From NCBI GenBank assembly GCA_013214355.1, contig JABSSL010000075.1, positions 62,001 to 126,000 of the forward strand: DNA of 64,000 nt, given 5' to 3'. Of the stretch, positions 51,634 through 60,914 are shown piece after piece. Each line of letters begins with the position of its first letter. The first letter of the stretch is position 1. The position numbers and the translations under genes were made by a program. Below the pieces are notes generated by a model, which had not been told where the DNA came from, did not search any database, and saw only the letters and a list, made by a program, of their open reading frames with translations. The stretch comes from Saprospiraceae bacterium. Lineage in GTDB: Bacteria > Bacteroidota > Bacteroidia > Chitinophagales > Saprospiraceae.

Positions 51634-52365
51634 ATGCAATCCTTACAGCGATTATGTGCAATCCTGCTTCTCCCAGTAGGACTACTGCTAGTCCAGTGTC
51701 GTTCGAATGATAAGTCATCAGAGGTGATAGAGAATATTTCTGACACTACAAAACTGGATACTACTCCCATTACTTCTCCCGTAACCCCGCCACCACCACC
51801 GCGCCCTATTCCTGATTACGATACTTTGGAATGGACGGATCTACATTATCTGGATGAAAGTATTGTGCTGGATATGCGATACGCAACGGACAGTAACTTT
51901 GTGGAAGAAACAATGTATGACTGTGGTCGATGCTTTTTGAGGCCCGAAGTAGCGCAGAAGATCGTGAAAGCCCATAAAGCCTTGCAAGAGAAAGGACTTG
52001 GGTTGAAAATGTTCGACTGCTATCGTCCTCGTCCCATCCAGTGGAAATTATGGAAAAAGATACCCGATGCACGATATGTGTCTGATCCCAGGAAAGGCTC
52101 TATGCACAACCGTGGAGCAGCAGTTGATCTCACTATTGTAGACGCCGAGGGGAAGCAGTTAGATATGGGCACTACCTTTGATTTCTTTGGTCCTCGGGCT
52201 TGGAGTACCTACCAGGAATTACCAGACTCGGTCTTAGCCAATCGCCGATTACTAAGAAGTGTTTTAGAGGCGGAAGGATTTGCTGGAATTCGTACCGAAT
52301 GGTGGCATTTTTCCTATTCTGGCAAGCGGTACGAGATTTCGGATATGTTATGGAACTGTGAATAG
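51634..52365 (+). CDS. VanX/DdpX-type D-alanyl-D-alanine dipeptidase, lipoprotein
   Basis: 243 residues. Lipoprotein signal (MQSLQRLCAILLLPVGLLLVQC, Cys22) and a Thr/Pro-rich linker (TPITSPVTPPPPPRP). The M15D zinc site is SMHNRGAAVDLTI (His158, Asp165) and EWWHFSY (Glu222, His225); FDCYRPRPIQ with its Arg is conserved. It releases D-Ala from D-Ala-D-Ala; here probably in murein turnover rather than vancomycin resistance, as no vanHA genes are near and the protein is exported. Confidence 0.88.
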   Translation: MQSLQRLCAILLLPVGLLLVQCRSNDKSSEVIENISDTTKLDTTPITSPVTPPPPPRPIPDYDTLEWTDLHYLDESIVLDMRYATDSNFVEETMYDCGRCFLRPEVAQKIVKAHKALQEKGLGLKMFDCYRPRPIQWKLWKKIPDARYVSDPRKGSMHNRGAAVDLTIVDAEGKQLDMGTTFDFFGPRAWSTYQELPDSVLANRRLLRSVLEAEGFAGIRTEWWHFSYSGKRYEISDMLWNCE

Positions 52366-52530
52366 GAGGCGAAAATGCTGCCAAAACGACAAGCCATCGA
52401 AACAAAGGATATATTTGAACGTTTCTTGATTTGAGATTAAGCAAAGTTTTTTACAAATTGCGTCTCCATTTCTGTACCAGAATCTATATAGAACCCTCTT
52501 TAACAGCTGTTGAGGAACCAAAAGTTAAGT

Positions 52531-53496
52531 ATGCAACAATATAAATCGGATGTAGAGGCCATTGACGCGATGGCGCAAGCCTATCGTGATTTGAAGCAAG
52601 AGATCGCCAAGGTCATCGTGGGGCAAGAAGAGGTGGTTAAATCCGTGATTATTTCGCTCTTTAGTAATGGACATAGCCTCTTGGTAGGGGTACCTGGGCT
52701 GGCTAAAACACTACTTGTAAGTACGATTGCCGAGGTACTAGATCTAGACTTCAAACGGATTCAGTTTACGCCGGACCTTATGCCTTCCGATATTACCGGT
52801 TCTGAAATTTTGGATGAGGATCGCCATTTCAAGTTTAATAAAGGTCCTTTGTTCTCTAATATACTATTGGCGGATGAGATTAACCGGACCCCTCCTAAAA
52901 CTCAGGCTGCCTTGCTAGAGGCCATGCAGGAACGCTCCGTTACGGTGTCCGGTCAACGTCATTTGCTACCATCGCCTTTCTTTGTACTGGCCACGCAGAA
53001 CCCGATCGAACAGGAAGGAACCTATCCTTTGCCAGAAGCGCAGCTTGACCGTTTTATGTTCAATATTCCGTTGGACTATCCCTCTTACGAAGAGGAGATT
53101 GCCGTAGTGAAAAGTACCACGGCTATCCAAAACCATGATCTAAAGCATGTATTGAGTAGTGAACAGATTATGTTCTTCCAGCAATTGGTGCGCAAAATTC
53201 CTATTGCTGACAACGTACTGGAATATGCTGTTTCTTTGGTAACTCAAACACGCCCAGGTACCGATAGAGCCACTAAGCATGTAAATGAATATATTTCTTG
53301 GGGGGCTGGACCAAGGGCCTCACAGTATCTGGTACTTGGAGCAAAATGTCATGCCGCTATTCGCGGAAAGTATTCCCCAGATATAGAGGACGTGCAAGCG
53401 ATTGCGAATTACGTACTACGACATCGTATTGTGCGCAACTATAAAGCTGAGGCCGAAGGTATTACAGAGGAAAATGTGATCGAGAGCCTCTTCTAA
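52531..53496 (+). CDS. MoxR-family AAA+ ATPase
   Basis: 321 residues from the ATG at 52531 (a TTG seven codons earlier is not used). Walker A GVPGLAKT (53-60), Walker B ILLADEINRTPPKTQAALLEAMQE, and ATQNPIEQEGTYPLPEAQLDRFMF (sensor region) are complete. MoxR ATPases act as chaperones that load metal or assemble protein complexes with DUF58 and VWA proteins. Those partners are not downstream here; an Nramp-fold transporter follows after 257 bp. Confidence 0.92.
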   Translation: MQQYKSDVEAIDAMAQAYRDLKQEIAKVIVGQEEVVKSVIISLFSNGHSLLVGVPGLAKTLLVSTIAEVLDLDFKRIQFTPDLMPSDITGSEILDEDRHFKFNKGPLFSNILLADEINRTPPKTQAALLEAMQERSVTVSGQRHLLPSPFFVLATQNPIEQEGTYPLPEAQLDRFMFNIPLDYPSYEEEIAVVKSTTAIQNHDLKHVLSSEQIMFFQQLVRKIPIADNVLEYAVSLVTQTRPGTDRATKHVNEYISWGAGPRASQYLVLGAKCHAAIRGKYSPDIEDVQAIANYVLRHRIVRNYKAEAEGITEENVIESLF

Positions 53497-53501
53497 AAAA
53501 G

Positions 53502-53608
53502 TCTGGAAGTCCGAAATTGTAAGTTGGAAAATAATTTGAATAGCTGAATCTCACTCCCAAGGTTTTCTGAGGGGCTATGGAAGAAGTGCTAACTTCGTAC
53601 TTCCAGAT
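53502..53608. repeat. Inverted short-word repeat after the MoxR gene
   Basis: TCTGGAAGTCCGAA (53502-53515) is inverted at 53595-53608 (TTCGTACTTCCAGA) with one mismatch. The words GAAGT and CGAAGT are iterated in the spacer (GACTT, GTACTT). It could form the 3' hairpin of the MoxR transcript. Confidence 0.55.
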
Positions 53609-53753
53609 TCCGACTTTGTACTTGCAAGGAATGTAGAAGATTATTGTAACTTCCCTGTCCTTCTGCCTCATCCTTTTCTATTTTAATGCAGGTGTTTTGC
53701 CCCTCAATAGGAGGAATCAGGTAGATGGTTCATTAACCCATATAGCTTGTACA

Positions 53754-55052
53754 ATGTCTTCCACTACCACCTTTCGTACTAGACTACTCAGCATTCTTTT
53801 TTGGTCGATTATTGCCGCCGCCTTTATTGGTCCCGGAACGGTCACTACTGCTTCTAAGGCTGGCGCAAGTTTTGGAATGGGCTTGCTTTGGGCATTGCTA
53901 TTTTCTACTATAGCAACCATTTTCTTGCAAGAAGCAGCTGCAAGGATTACTATCGCTTCCGGCAAAAACTTAGGAGAGATTCTGGCGACTAAGTACGGGG
54001 GAGCGGGGAAGACACGTCTCAAATGGGGACTCTTTTTTGCCGTAGCTTTTGGATGTGCGGCTTATCAGGCTGGTAATATGCTAGGAGCCTTAGGTGGAAT
54101 TGGACTTTTCGCCTCGGTGTCACTGAAGTTGATGACGGTAGTCCTTGCTGTAATCTGCGCGGTTTTTTTGTGGTCAGGTAACTATAAACGGATAGCTAAT
54201 CTATTAGGCCTTGTTGTTGCACTAATGGGCGTTGCGTTTATTCTAGCCGCTTTACGCTCCTCTTTAGGGCCAGGAAGTTGGGACGGCGCTTTCACCCCCA
54301 CAGTGAGTAATGGAAATGCCTTGTTGATTATCGGTCTGATTGGAACCACGATCGTTCCCTACAATCTTTTTCTGGGCTCAGGTATTAGCAAAGGGCAAGC
54401 TATGAGCGACATGCGTTGGGGCTTAGCTTTGGCCGTAATTATTGGAGGGATCATATCAATAGCCATTATGGTGGTGGGAACGCAAGTGGAAGGTACATTT
54501 AGTTTTGAGGCGATAGCTAAAGCCATGTCTGATAAAATGGGACCACAGGGCGCAGTAGTATTTGGTATCGGACTTTTTGCTGCGGGCATGAGTTCCTCTA
54601 TTACTAGTCCGTTGGCAGCAGCAGTCACAGCTCAAAGCCTCTTTGACTGGGCTCCTACCTCCCGGAATTTTAGGGCGGTTTGGCTGGCCGTTTTGGGAGT
54701 AGGCTTGCTCTTCGGGCTATTGGATGTGAAACCCATTCCAGCTATCATTATGGCACAAGCTATCAATGGAGCCCTACTACCCATTATTGCTATTTTTCTG
54801 CTGCTGACAGTAAATGACAAACAACTTATACCGGCTGAATATATAAACACGACAGCCCTTAATTTAATCACACTGTTCATTGTGGGAGTAACCTGCTTTT
54901 TGGGCTTACACAATGTTTGGAAAGCCCTCGAAAAGATATTCTCTAGTCTGCAGGACTCCGGTAGTATCAGCTTCTGGGTCAATGGAAGTCTTAGCGTACT
55001 AATTCTTTTGTGGTTAGGGATGCAGATTTTTAGTGGAAGGGAAAGAGGCTGA
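53754..55052 (+). CDS. Nramp-fold transporter lacking the canonical metal ligands
   Basis: 432 residues from the ATG at 53754 (a TTG 19 codons earlier is not used), about 11 membrane segments. Aligned by eye with Nramp, the TM1 signature DPGN is GPGT (residues 26-29, FIGPGTVTTASKAGASFG) and TM6 MPHN is VPYN (201-204, IVPYNLFLGS), so the Asp, Asn and Met that bind Mn2+ or Fe2+ are all absent. The framework (AGASFGMGLLW, LQEAAARITIASGKNLGEI) is otherwise intact. Substrate is therefore unknown; an iron or manganese role would be a mis-annotation. Confidence 0.8.
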   Translation: MSSTTTFRTRLLSILFWSIIAAAFIGPGTVTTASKAGASFGMGLLWALLFSTIATIFLQEAAARITIASGKNLGEILATKYGGAGKTRLKWGLFFAVAFGCAAYQAGNMLGALGGIGLFASVSLKLMTVVLAVICAVFLWSGNYKRIANLLGLVVALMGVAFILAALRSSLGPGSWDGAFTPTVSNGNALLIIGLIGTTIVPYNLFLGSGISKGQAMSDMRWGLALAVIIGGIISIAIMVVGTQVEGTFSFEAIAKAMSDKMGPQGAVVFGIGLFAAGMSSSITSPLAAAVTAQSLFDWAPTSRNFRAVWLAVLGVGLLFGLLDVKPIPAIIMAQAINGALLPIIAIFLLLTVNDKQLIPAEYINTTALNLITLFIVGVTCFLGLHNVWKALEKIFSSLQDSGSISFWVNGSLSVLILLWLGMQIFSGRERG

Positions 55053-55056
55053 ATGA

Positions 55057-55078
55057 ATAGACTATAGGTTATAGACTA
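55057..55078. repeat. Near-tandem octamer ATAGACTA in the spacer after the Nramp-like gene
   Basis: ATAGACTA occurs at 55057-55064 and 55071-55078 around TAGGTT, another iterated-word spacer. Confidence 0.45.
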
Positions 55079-55089
55079 AACCTTAAAAA

Positions 55090-56034
55090 ATGAAACAAAG
55101 CGACCAAATAGAACAACTAATAGGAGAATATCGGAGCATTCTACTTGCTAAAAAACATCTCACTAAGTTGCAGCGGCGGATCGCCTCCACAGAGCATGAT
55201 CTCAAACTGTTAGAGCGTATCAAACTGAAGGAGTATAAGGAGGTAAGAGCATTGGAAACTTTGTCCGTCACGTCTTTGTTCCAAACAATTTTAGGGAATA
55301 AGAAAGAGCAGTATGAGATTGAGAAGCAAGAGTATTTACATGCGGTACTAAAGTATAAGGAATATGCAAAGACACTAGAGCTGATGATCTATGAAAAAGA
55401 GGTATTGGAAGAAAAGGTAGCAAAGGAGGATAAAACCCTAGAGATTCTGAATGAACGCTTACTCCAAAGGGATGTAGAAATTTCAGCTAAATACCTCAAT
55501 TTCAGAAATCAACTGATCCAAGTCAATGAGGAGACTGATGCAACCTTGGGTGCGCAAAGGGAAGCAAACGAAGCCAATATTGTAGGCGTAAAGGCGCTGA
55601 TCCGTCTCAATGAAATGATTGAATTACTGCAAAAAGCGCATGATCAGGAAGCCTGGGGAAAGGATTTTGGAGTTCTTACGGCTTGGTCCAAGGTGGAAAA
55701 ATACGTGAATGAGGCGCATGAGGTGTCTATACAGTTAAAACTGCATTTACTTGAGTTAAAGGATGAAATGGACGATGTTTTCAATGACTCTCCCTTCAAG
55801 GTGTATAGTCCGATTCAGGAATTTATGCACTTCCATGATATCTATTACGATCGACTTGTGTCTGACTGGATTATTCAGGAAAAAATTGTGAGTGTCCTCA
55901 ATTACTTGAAAGGCTTGAAAGACAACTTGAGACTCGTTCTGAATACATTGAAGTCACTATTGGATACGCATGATAAAAAGTTGGCTATGCTGCGGCAAGA
56001 GAAAGCTGATATACTGAAGAACAACCTGGAATAA
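55090..56034 (+). CDS. Long coiled-coil protein, function unknown
   Basis: 314 residues, almost entirely helical with heptads (HLTKLQRRIASTEHDLKLLERIK, YEIEKQEYLHAVLKYKEYAK, LEEKVAKEDKTLEILNERLLQRD). No signal peptide, no membrane segment, no motif I recognise. The C-terminal ~100 residues (FHDIYYDRLVSDWIIQEKIVSVLNYLKGLK) look like a small helical bundle. It follows the Nramp-like gene by 37 bp on the same strand, so it may be co-transcribed. Confidence 0.7.
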   Translation: MKQSDQIEQLIGEYRSILLAKKHLTKLQRRIASTEHDLKLLERIKLKEYKEVRALETLSVTSLFQTILGNKKEQYEIEKQEYLHAVLKYKEYAKTLELMIYEKEVLEEKVAKEDKTLEILNERLLQRDVEISAKYLNFRNQLIQVNEETDATLGAQREANEANIVGVKALIRLNEMIELLQKAHDQEAWGKDFGVLTAWSKVEKYVNEAHEVSIQLKLHLLELKDEMDDVFNDSPFKVYSPIQEFMHFHDIYYDRLVSDWIIQEKIVSVLNYLKGLKDNLRLVLNTLKSLLDTHDKKLAMLRQEKADILKNNLE

Positions 56035-56120
56035 TTCTATTAAATTTTAAGTATGCGATTGGCGATTACTCTTGGACGGGAAACGCCTCTTTTCTCTCAA
56101 AAGCAATCCCCTAAGGTGCA

Positions 56121-56807
56121 CTAAGCTACTAAAGCTTCTGCTTTTCTAAAGGTATCTAAATACAGTTGCACAAACTCCTCCAGCCTTTTTCTTCGATATT
56201 GCATTACCCAACGAGGATGGGGGACAGGCAAAATGTGTTCAAAGAACTCGTGCTTTTCATTGAGTTTCTTCAGGTATTTATAATTAGCTCCTTGCCCCAT
56301 ACAAATAGCAACCTTATCCGAGGTACCAAAGTTTTTTTGATCATTGATATTGTCGATTATATGTGGCTCTACGGCACGTTCCAACTTCTTATCGTCGTAG
56401 TAATTATAGTTTTTACCGTCTTTAGTAAAACCAAGTGGACACACAGAAGTGATGTAGTATTTCTGGTAAAAAGAACGAGCTCCACCATAGGCAGCGATAT
56501 ATTCGTACACGAATATGGATGATAGCTCAGCTTTGCGTTTAAAGGTGGTTTCAATACCACAAATATCTGCTAATCGGATCGGGTCTGTGAAGGGGACCCC
56601 GGTGATACCGGCACCGAATCTACCAGGGTTAATGCCGAAAATAAAAATCCTAGGATCAGCATCACTATAATACATTTCGTAAAATCGCCCTAGCGTTGAC
56701 ATGGTCATTTCATTCTCATATGGGAATAATAGCTCCACATGAGGCGGTAAGGTCCAATTTGGGCGAAGGTTTTCGGTAAACTTGACTACTTGTTGTCCAA
56801 ATGTCAT
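56121..56807 (-). CDS. SMUG1-like uracil-DNA glycosylase family protein
   Basis: 228 residues from the ATG at 56807, where the family pattern begins (MTFGQQVVKFTENL); a longer frame opens 26 codons earlier. FIFGINPGRFGAGITGVPFTDP (56-77) matches the SMUG1 water-activating motif GMNPGPFGMxxTGVPFG, and ILPVPHPRWVMQYRRKR the second (HPxxR-like) motif. Probably removes uracil or oxidised uracil from DNA; some family members in Bacteroidota are untested. Confidence 0.82.
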   Translation of the reverse strand: MTFGQQVVKFTENLRPNWTLPPHVELLFPYENEMTMSTLGRFYEMYYSDADPRIFIFGINPGRFGAGITGVPFTDPIRLADICGIETTFKRKAELSSIFVYEYIAAYGGARSFYQKYYITSVCPLGFTKDGKNYNYYDDKKLERAVEPHIIDNINDQKNFGTSDKVAICMGQGANYKYLKKLNEKHEFFEHILPVPHPRWVMQYRRKRLEEFVQLYLDTFRKAEALVA

Positions 56808-57097
56808 ATTAGCATTGCTTTTATACCAAGGGAACTTGACATTGCGTCTAAAGTTGGTTAATTTTCGGATTCCTGTGCCACACAATTAACAATCAGCGGA
56901 TTAAAGACTAAGAATAGCGTTTTTTTATCAATTAAAGCGGTTGTTCTAGGTCTTAACACTGATTGGGAATCCCCATAGTCCATAATACGTATAAGTATCT
57001 AAAACAATCTGTGTATATCCTTTACTGATGAGCAACCATTAGTGAAGGATCTTGTTCTTTAAAGTATCAATCGGTTTACCACAAAAAGCCCAACAAG

Positions 57098-60000
57098 ATG
57101 GCGCAACAAAATAACTATCAGCTACTCATTGAAAAGCTGGACCAATTTATCCGGAAATATTATATCAATCAACTCATTCGAGGAGGATTGTATAGTGTCG
57201 GCTTAATCTTGGTTCTTTTCCTCGTAGCTGCATTTCTGGAGCATACCTTCTTTTTCGATACAGGTATGCGAAAGGTTCTATTCTTCTCCTTTATCGGAGT
57301 GAGTGCATTGGCGCTTTCCTACTGGGTGTTTAGCCCCTTGTTACATTACTTCCAATTAGGTAAGATTATCTCTCACGAGCAGGCTGCTTCGATTGTTGGA
57401 GATCATTTCTCCAATGTGAAGGATAAACTCCTTAATGTGCTACAGCTGAAGCAGCAGGCAGATCAACTGGAAGCTAAGGACCTAATTTTAGCGAGTATCA
57501 ATCAAAAATCAGAGGAGATTAAGCCCGTGCCCTTCAAAGCGGCTATCAATCTTTCGCAAAACAGAAAGTATCTACGTTATGCTTTACCTCCTTTGATGCT
57601 GCTCTTAGTCCTGTTATTTGCGGCACCAAGTATGATCAAGGACAGTACACGTCGATTGATTCGAAATGGGGAGAAGTTTGAACGCCCTGCACCTTTTCAT
57701 TTTATCGTACCTGAACAAGATTTATCTGTTGTTCAATACGAAGATTTCCCACTAAATGTGAAGATTGAGGGAGATCAACTTCCCAATGAAGTTTTCATCA
57801 ATGTAGATGGAATTCAACACCGATTGATTAAGGAAGCTAATGATTTGTTCTCATACCGCTTCAGCAATGTACAGAAGGATACGAAGTTCAAATTGTATTC
57901 CAGTGGCTTAGAATCTGATAATTATACATTGGAAGTAATGAGAAAGCCGAATATCCTAGGCTTTGAGGTAAAGCTGGATTATCCAGCCTACACACAAAGA
58001 AAGGATGAAGGTTTGAATAGTATTGGGGATGTGGTAGTGCCAGTAGGGACGAATATTGACTGGATCTTCAACGCTGAGAATACGGATGATATCAGTTTGT
58101 CCTTTTCTTCAGCTGAATCTTTGACAGAAACAAAGCGCTTTTCGGATGATCTCTTTTCCTATAAGAAAAGGGCCATGAAAAGCGAGTCCTACAAACTGTA
58201 TATATCTAACGAAATGCTTCCCAACGCGGATAGTATTTCTTACGCCATTACCGTGATTCCGGATCTATATCCAACGATTGGGGCGGAGAAATTCCAGGAT
58301 AGTACGGACCAAAAATTAATCTTCTTCGTTGGTGAAGCGGCAGATGACTATGGTCTGGTAAGTCTTTCCTTCAACTATCGAATTAAAAAGGAAGACGGAT
58401 CAGAGGGAGAAGTACAGACCGTACCCATGGGACAGCCTACCAGCAAAGAAACGCGCTACGACTATACTTTTGATCTCAATGAACTAGAATTGGATCCAGG
58501 AGATGAGGTTACTTATTTCTTTGAAGTATATGACAACGATGGGGTCAATGGTAATAAGCCCGCCCGTACCAACTTGATGGTATTCTCTGTACCAACGGTT
58601 GACGAGTACGAAGCCATGGCAGAAGAAAATGATGAAGCAATTAAGCAAGAACTAAAAGAGGCGCTAGAGGAATCGAAAAAGATTCAGGAGGACATGAGAA
58701 AAATGCGCGAAAAGTTGTTGCAGGAGAAAGATCTCGATTGGCAAAGCAAGAAGGAGCTGGAAAAATTGATGGAGCGTCAGGAGGAGTTGGAAAAGGATGT
58801 GCAAAAAGCCAAAGAGAAATTCCAAGAGAATATAGAAAATCAAGAAGAGTATACAGAAACGGATGAGCGTATCCTGGAAAAACAGGAACAACTCGAGGAA
58901 TTGTTCGAACAGGTGATGGATGAGGAGATGCAAGAACTGATGGATCAGATCGAAGAGTTGATGGAACAACTAGAGAAAGACGATGCACTCGAGATGATGG
59001 AGGATATGGAATACTCCGATGAGGAAATGGAGAAGGAGCTGGACCGCTTGTTAGAATTGTACAAACAACTGGAGATGGAGCAGGAGATGCAGGAAACCAT
59101 TGAGAAGTTGGAGGAACTAGCGGAAGAGCAAGAGGAACTTTCCGAAGAAACAAAAGAGGCAGAGGAGAATAAAGAGGAAATGTCCGAGGAAGAGCAAAAG
59201 GAGAAGCAAGAAGAACTAGAGCAAAAGCAAGAGGAACTGAATGAGGAGATGGACAAGCTAGAGGAGAAGATGGATAAGATGCAGGAGAAAAACGAGGAGT
59301 TAGAGAATAAGAAAGAACTGGGCGAGTTTGAGGAGCAAATGGAAGATATCCAGGAACAGATGGAGCAGAGCCAAGAGCAGCTTCAACAGCAGCAAAATAA
59401 TAAAGCTTCTGAATCACAGAAAGGAGCCTCTCAGAAAATGAGAGAAATGGCTATGCAAATGGCCATGCAAATGCAGCAAGGTGAAATGGAGCAGATGCAA
59501 GAGGATATGGCTGCGCTTCGTCAACTGCTAGAGAACCTAGTTGGACTTTCATTTGATCAGGAGGATCTTATTGAATCTTTCGCCGGGGCAGATATCAATA
59601 CTCCACGTTATGTGGAATTGGTACAGGATCAGTTTAAGCTACAAGATGACTTTAAGCTAATTGAAGATAGCCTTCAGGCTTTGAGTAAGCGTGTCTATCA
59701 AATTGAATCCTTTGTGACGGAGAAAGTCTCTGAGATCAAAAATAACATGCGGGAGTCTTTGGAAGAATTAGAGGAGCGCCGTAAGGGACCAGCTGGTGAT
59801 CATCAGCAAAGATCCATGAAAAATGTTAATGATTTAGCCTTGATGTTGAGTGAGGTGATGAACCAAATGCAACAACAGATGTCGGGGATGATGTCTGGAA
59901 ATCAGATGTGTGATAAACCTAACGGACAACAGGGCAAGGACGGCCAAAAGCCACAGGACCGGCCGGGGCAAGGTCAAGAGGATCTGAAAAAGCAGTTGCA

Positions 60001-60475
60001 AAACATGCAGCAACGCATGAAGAATGGCAAAGGGGGGTCCAGTAAAGAGTTTGCTCAGATGGCCGCCAAACAGGCTGCTCTCCGTAAAGCTTTACAAGAA
60101 AAGGCGAAAGAAAAGGAACGTCAGGGTAAAGGCGATAAGCAATTGCAAGAATTGATTGAGCAAATGGATAAGGTCGAGACAGATCTTGTTAACAAGAAAT
60201 TGACGAATGAGACGATGTCTCGAGTGGAAGAAATTGAGACGCGATTGTTAGAGCATGAAAAGGCAGAAAGGCAAAGAGAGTATGAAGAAAAGAGAAAGGC
60301 GGAAACAGCCCAGGCTAGGGATCGCAAGATTCCACCTTCCTTGGAAGAATACATTAAGAAGCGAGAAGCAGAAGTAGAAATGTATAAGACTGTATCTCCT
60401 TCACTTAAGCCTTATTACAAGTATCTAGTGGAAGAGTACTTCAAATCGCTGAAAACTGCGCCGACGGATAATTAG
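57098..60475 (+). CDS. DUF4175 family giant acidic coiled-coil membrane protein
   Basis: 1125 residues. Two N-terminal membrane segments (~24-45 and 58-78) and a third at ~168-186 (YALPPLMLLLVLLFAAPSM) precede beta-rich domains (~190-505; PFHFIVPEQDLSVVQYEDFPLNVKI, VEVYDNDG-like). Residues ~508-770 are an extreme Glu/Lys/Gln/Met coiled coil with runs like EEMSEEEQKEKQEE, followed by a Gln/Met-rich part (MQQGEMEQMQEDM) and a basic C-terminus. The family is Bacteroidota-specific and uncharacterised. Ends in a hairpin terminator. Confidence 0.85.
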   Translation: MAQQNNYQLLIEKLDQFIRKYYINQLIRGGLYSVGLILVLFLVAAFLEHTFFFDTGMRKVLFFSFIGVSALALSYWVFSPLLHYFQLGKIISHEQAASIVGDHFSNVKDKLLNVLQLKQQADQLEAKDLILASINQKSEEIKPVPFKAAINLSQNRKYLRYALPPLMLLLVLLFAAPSMIKDSTRRLIRNGEKFERPAPFHFIVPEQDLSVVQYEDFPLNVKIEGDQLPNEVFINVDGIQHRLIKEANDLFSYRFSNVQKDTKFKLYSSGLESDNYTLEVMRKPNILGFEVKLDYPAYTQRKDEGLNSIGDVVVPVGTNIDWIFNAENTDDISLSFSSAESLTETKRFSDDLFSYKKRAMKSESYKLYISNEMLPNADSISYAITVIPDLYPTIGAEKFQDSTDQKLIFFVGEAADDYGLVSLSFNYRIKKEDGSEGEVQTVPMGQPTSKETRYDYTFDLNELELDPGDEVTYFFEVYDNDGVNGNKPARTNLMVFSVPTVDEYEAMAEENDEAIKQELKEALEESKKIQEDMRKMREKLLQEKDLDWQSKKELEKLMERQEELEKDVQKAKEKFQENIENQEEYTETDERILEKQEQLEELFEQVMDEEMQELMDQIEELMEQLEKDDALEMMEDMEYSDEEMEKELDRLLELYKQLEMEQEMQETIEKLEELAEEQEELSEETKEAEENKEEMSEEEQKEKQEELEQKQEELNEEMDKLEEKMDKMQEKNEELENKKELGEFEEQMEDIQEQMEQSQEQLQQQQNNKASESQKGASQKMREMAMQMAMQMQQGEMEQMQEDMAALRQLLENLVGLSFDQEDLIESFAGADINTPRYVELVQDQFKLQDDFKLIEDSLQALSKRVYQIESFVTEKVSEIKNNMRESLEELEERRKGPAGDHQQRSMKNVNDLALMLSEVMNQMQQQMSGMMSGNQMCDKPNGQQGKDGQKPQDRPGQGQEDLKKQLQNMQQRMKNGKGGSSKEFAQMAAKQAALRKALQEKAKEKERQGKGDKQLQELIEQMDKVETDLVNKKLTNETMSRVEEIETRLLEHEKAERQREYEEKRKAETAQARDRKIPPSLEEYIKKREAEVEMYKTVSPSLKPYYKYLVEEYFKSLKTAPTDN

Positions 60476-60517
60476 GCTTTTCTTGCCTAGTAAATAATAC
60501 GAGTATAAGCGTTAACG

Positions 60518-60554
60518 AGAGGTGATTTAGACAAGGCAAGTCTAAATCACCTCT
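60518..60554 (+). terminator. 15-bp perfect terminator hairpin of the DUF4175 gene
   Basis: AGAGGTGATTTAGAC (60518-60532) and GTCTAAATCACCTCT (60540-60554) pair perfectly around AAGGCAA, 42 bp after the DUF4175 stop; TGGTTTG follows. Confidence 0.85.
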
Positions 60555-60816
60555 TGGTTTGTAGAGGAAAATGCGGTTAGAAACAGAGAGGAATCTCAAA
60601 CTGGACCTTTCCTGGTATGCACTGCTCTTGATGATGACGATAGTAGTGAAATGATCGTCTATACTTGAAGTACGCTACTTGGTATACTGTTTTACGGTTT
60701 ATGTATGTGATTTTCAGTGTCTTGTGTGGACAGAGGGAGGGGTGAGAGGTAGGTCTGATAGGACCGGCAATTTGAATAAAAAAAGCGTTTCTATCTACTA
60801 GGATTTTTCCTGTTCA

Positions 60817-60849
60817 AATTTGAGCGAATTCTGATTTCTCGCTCAAATT
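60817..60849. repeat. 11-bp inverted repeat AATTTGAGCGA
   Basis: AATTTGAGCGA (60817-60827) and TCGCTCAAATT (60839-60849) are perfect inverted repeats with an 11-nt loop, 23 bp upstream of the -33 box of the mini-gene promoter. It could be a terminator remnant, or an operator. Confidence 0.55.
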
Positions 60850-60872
60850 GAGGGCTTTAACGCCTGCCCCCC

Positions 60873-60903
60873 TTGACTTTTGCCTCTATTGGGCGTAACT
60901 TTG
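60873..60903 (+). promoter_or_regulatory. Consensus Bacteroidota promoter
   Basis: TTG (60873-60875), 20 nt, TAACTTTG (60896-60903), an exact match in both boxes and spacing; start near 60910. Confidence 0.65.
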
Positions 60904-60914
60904 TATCAGAATTA

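Noticed and set aside
51634-52365. Vancomycin resistance via VanX
   Set aside because: No vanH/vanA/vanR/vanS genes are near, the protein is a lipoprotein and the organism is Gram-negative; murein turnover is likelier.
58641-59417. 258-codon minus-strand frame (and frames of 101-103 codons) opposite the DUF4175 gene
   Set aside because: They arise from the Glu/Gln/Met-rich coding strand; the products are Phe/Leu/Pro/Ser repeats without domains, and the plus-strand gene is clear.
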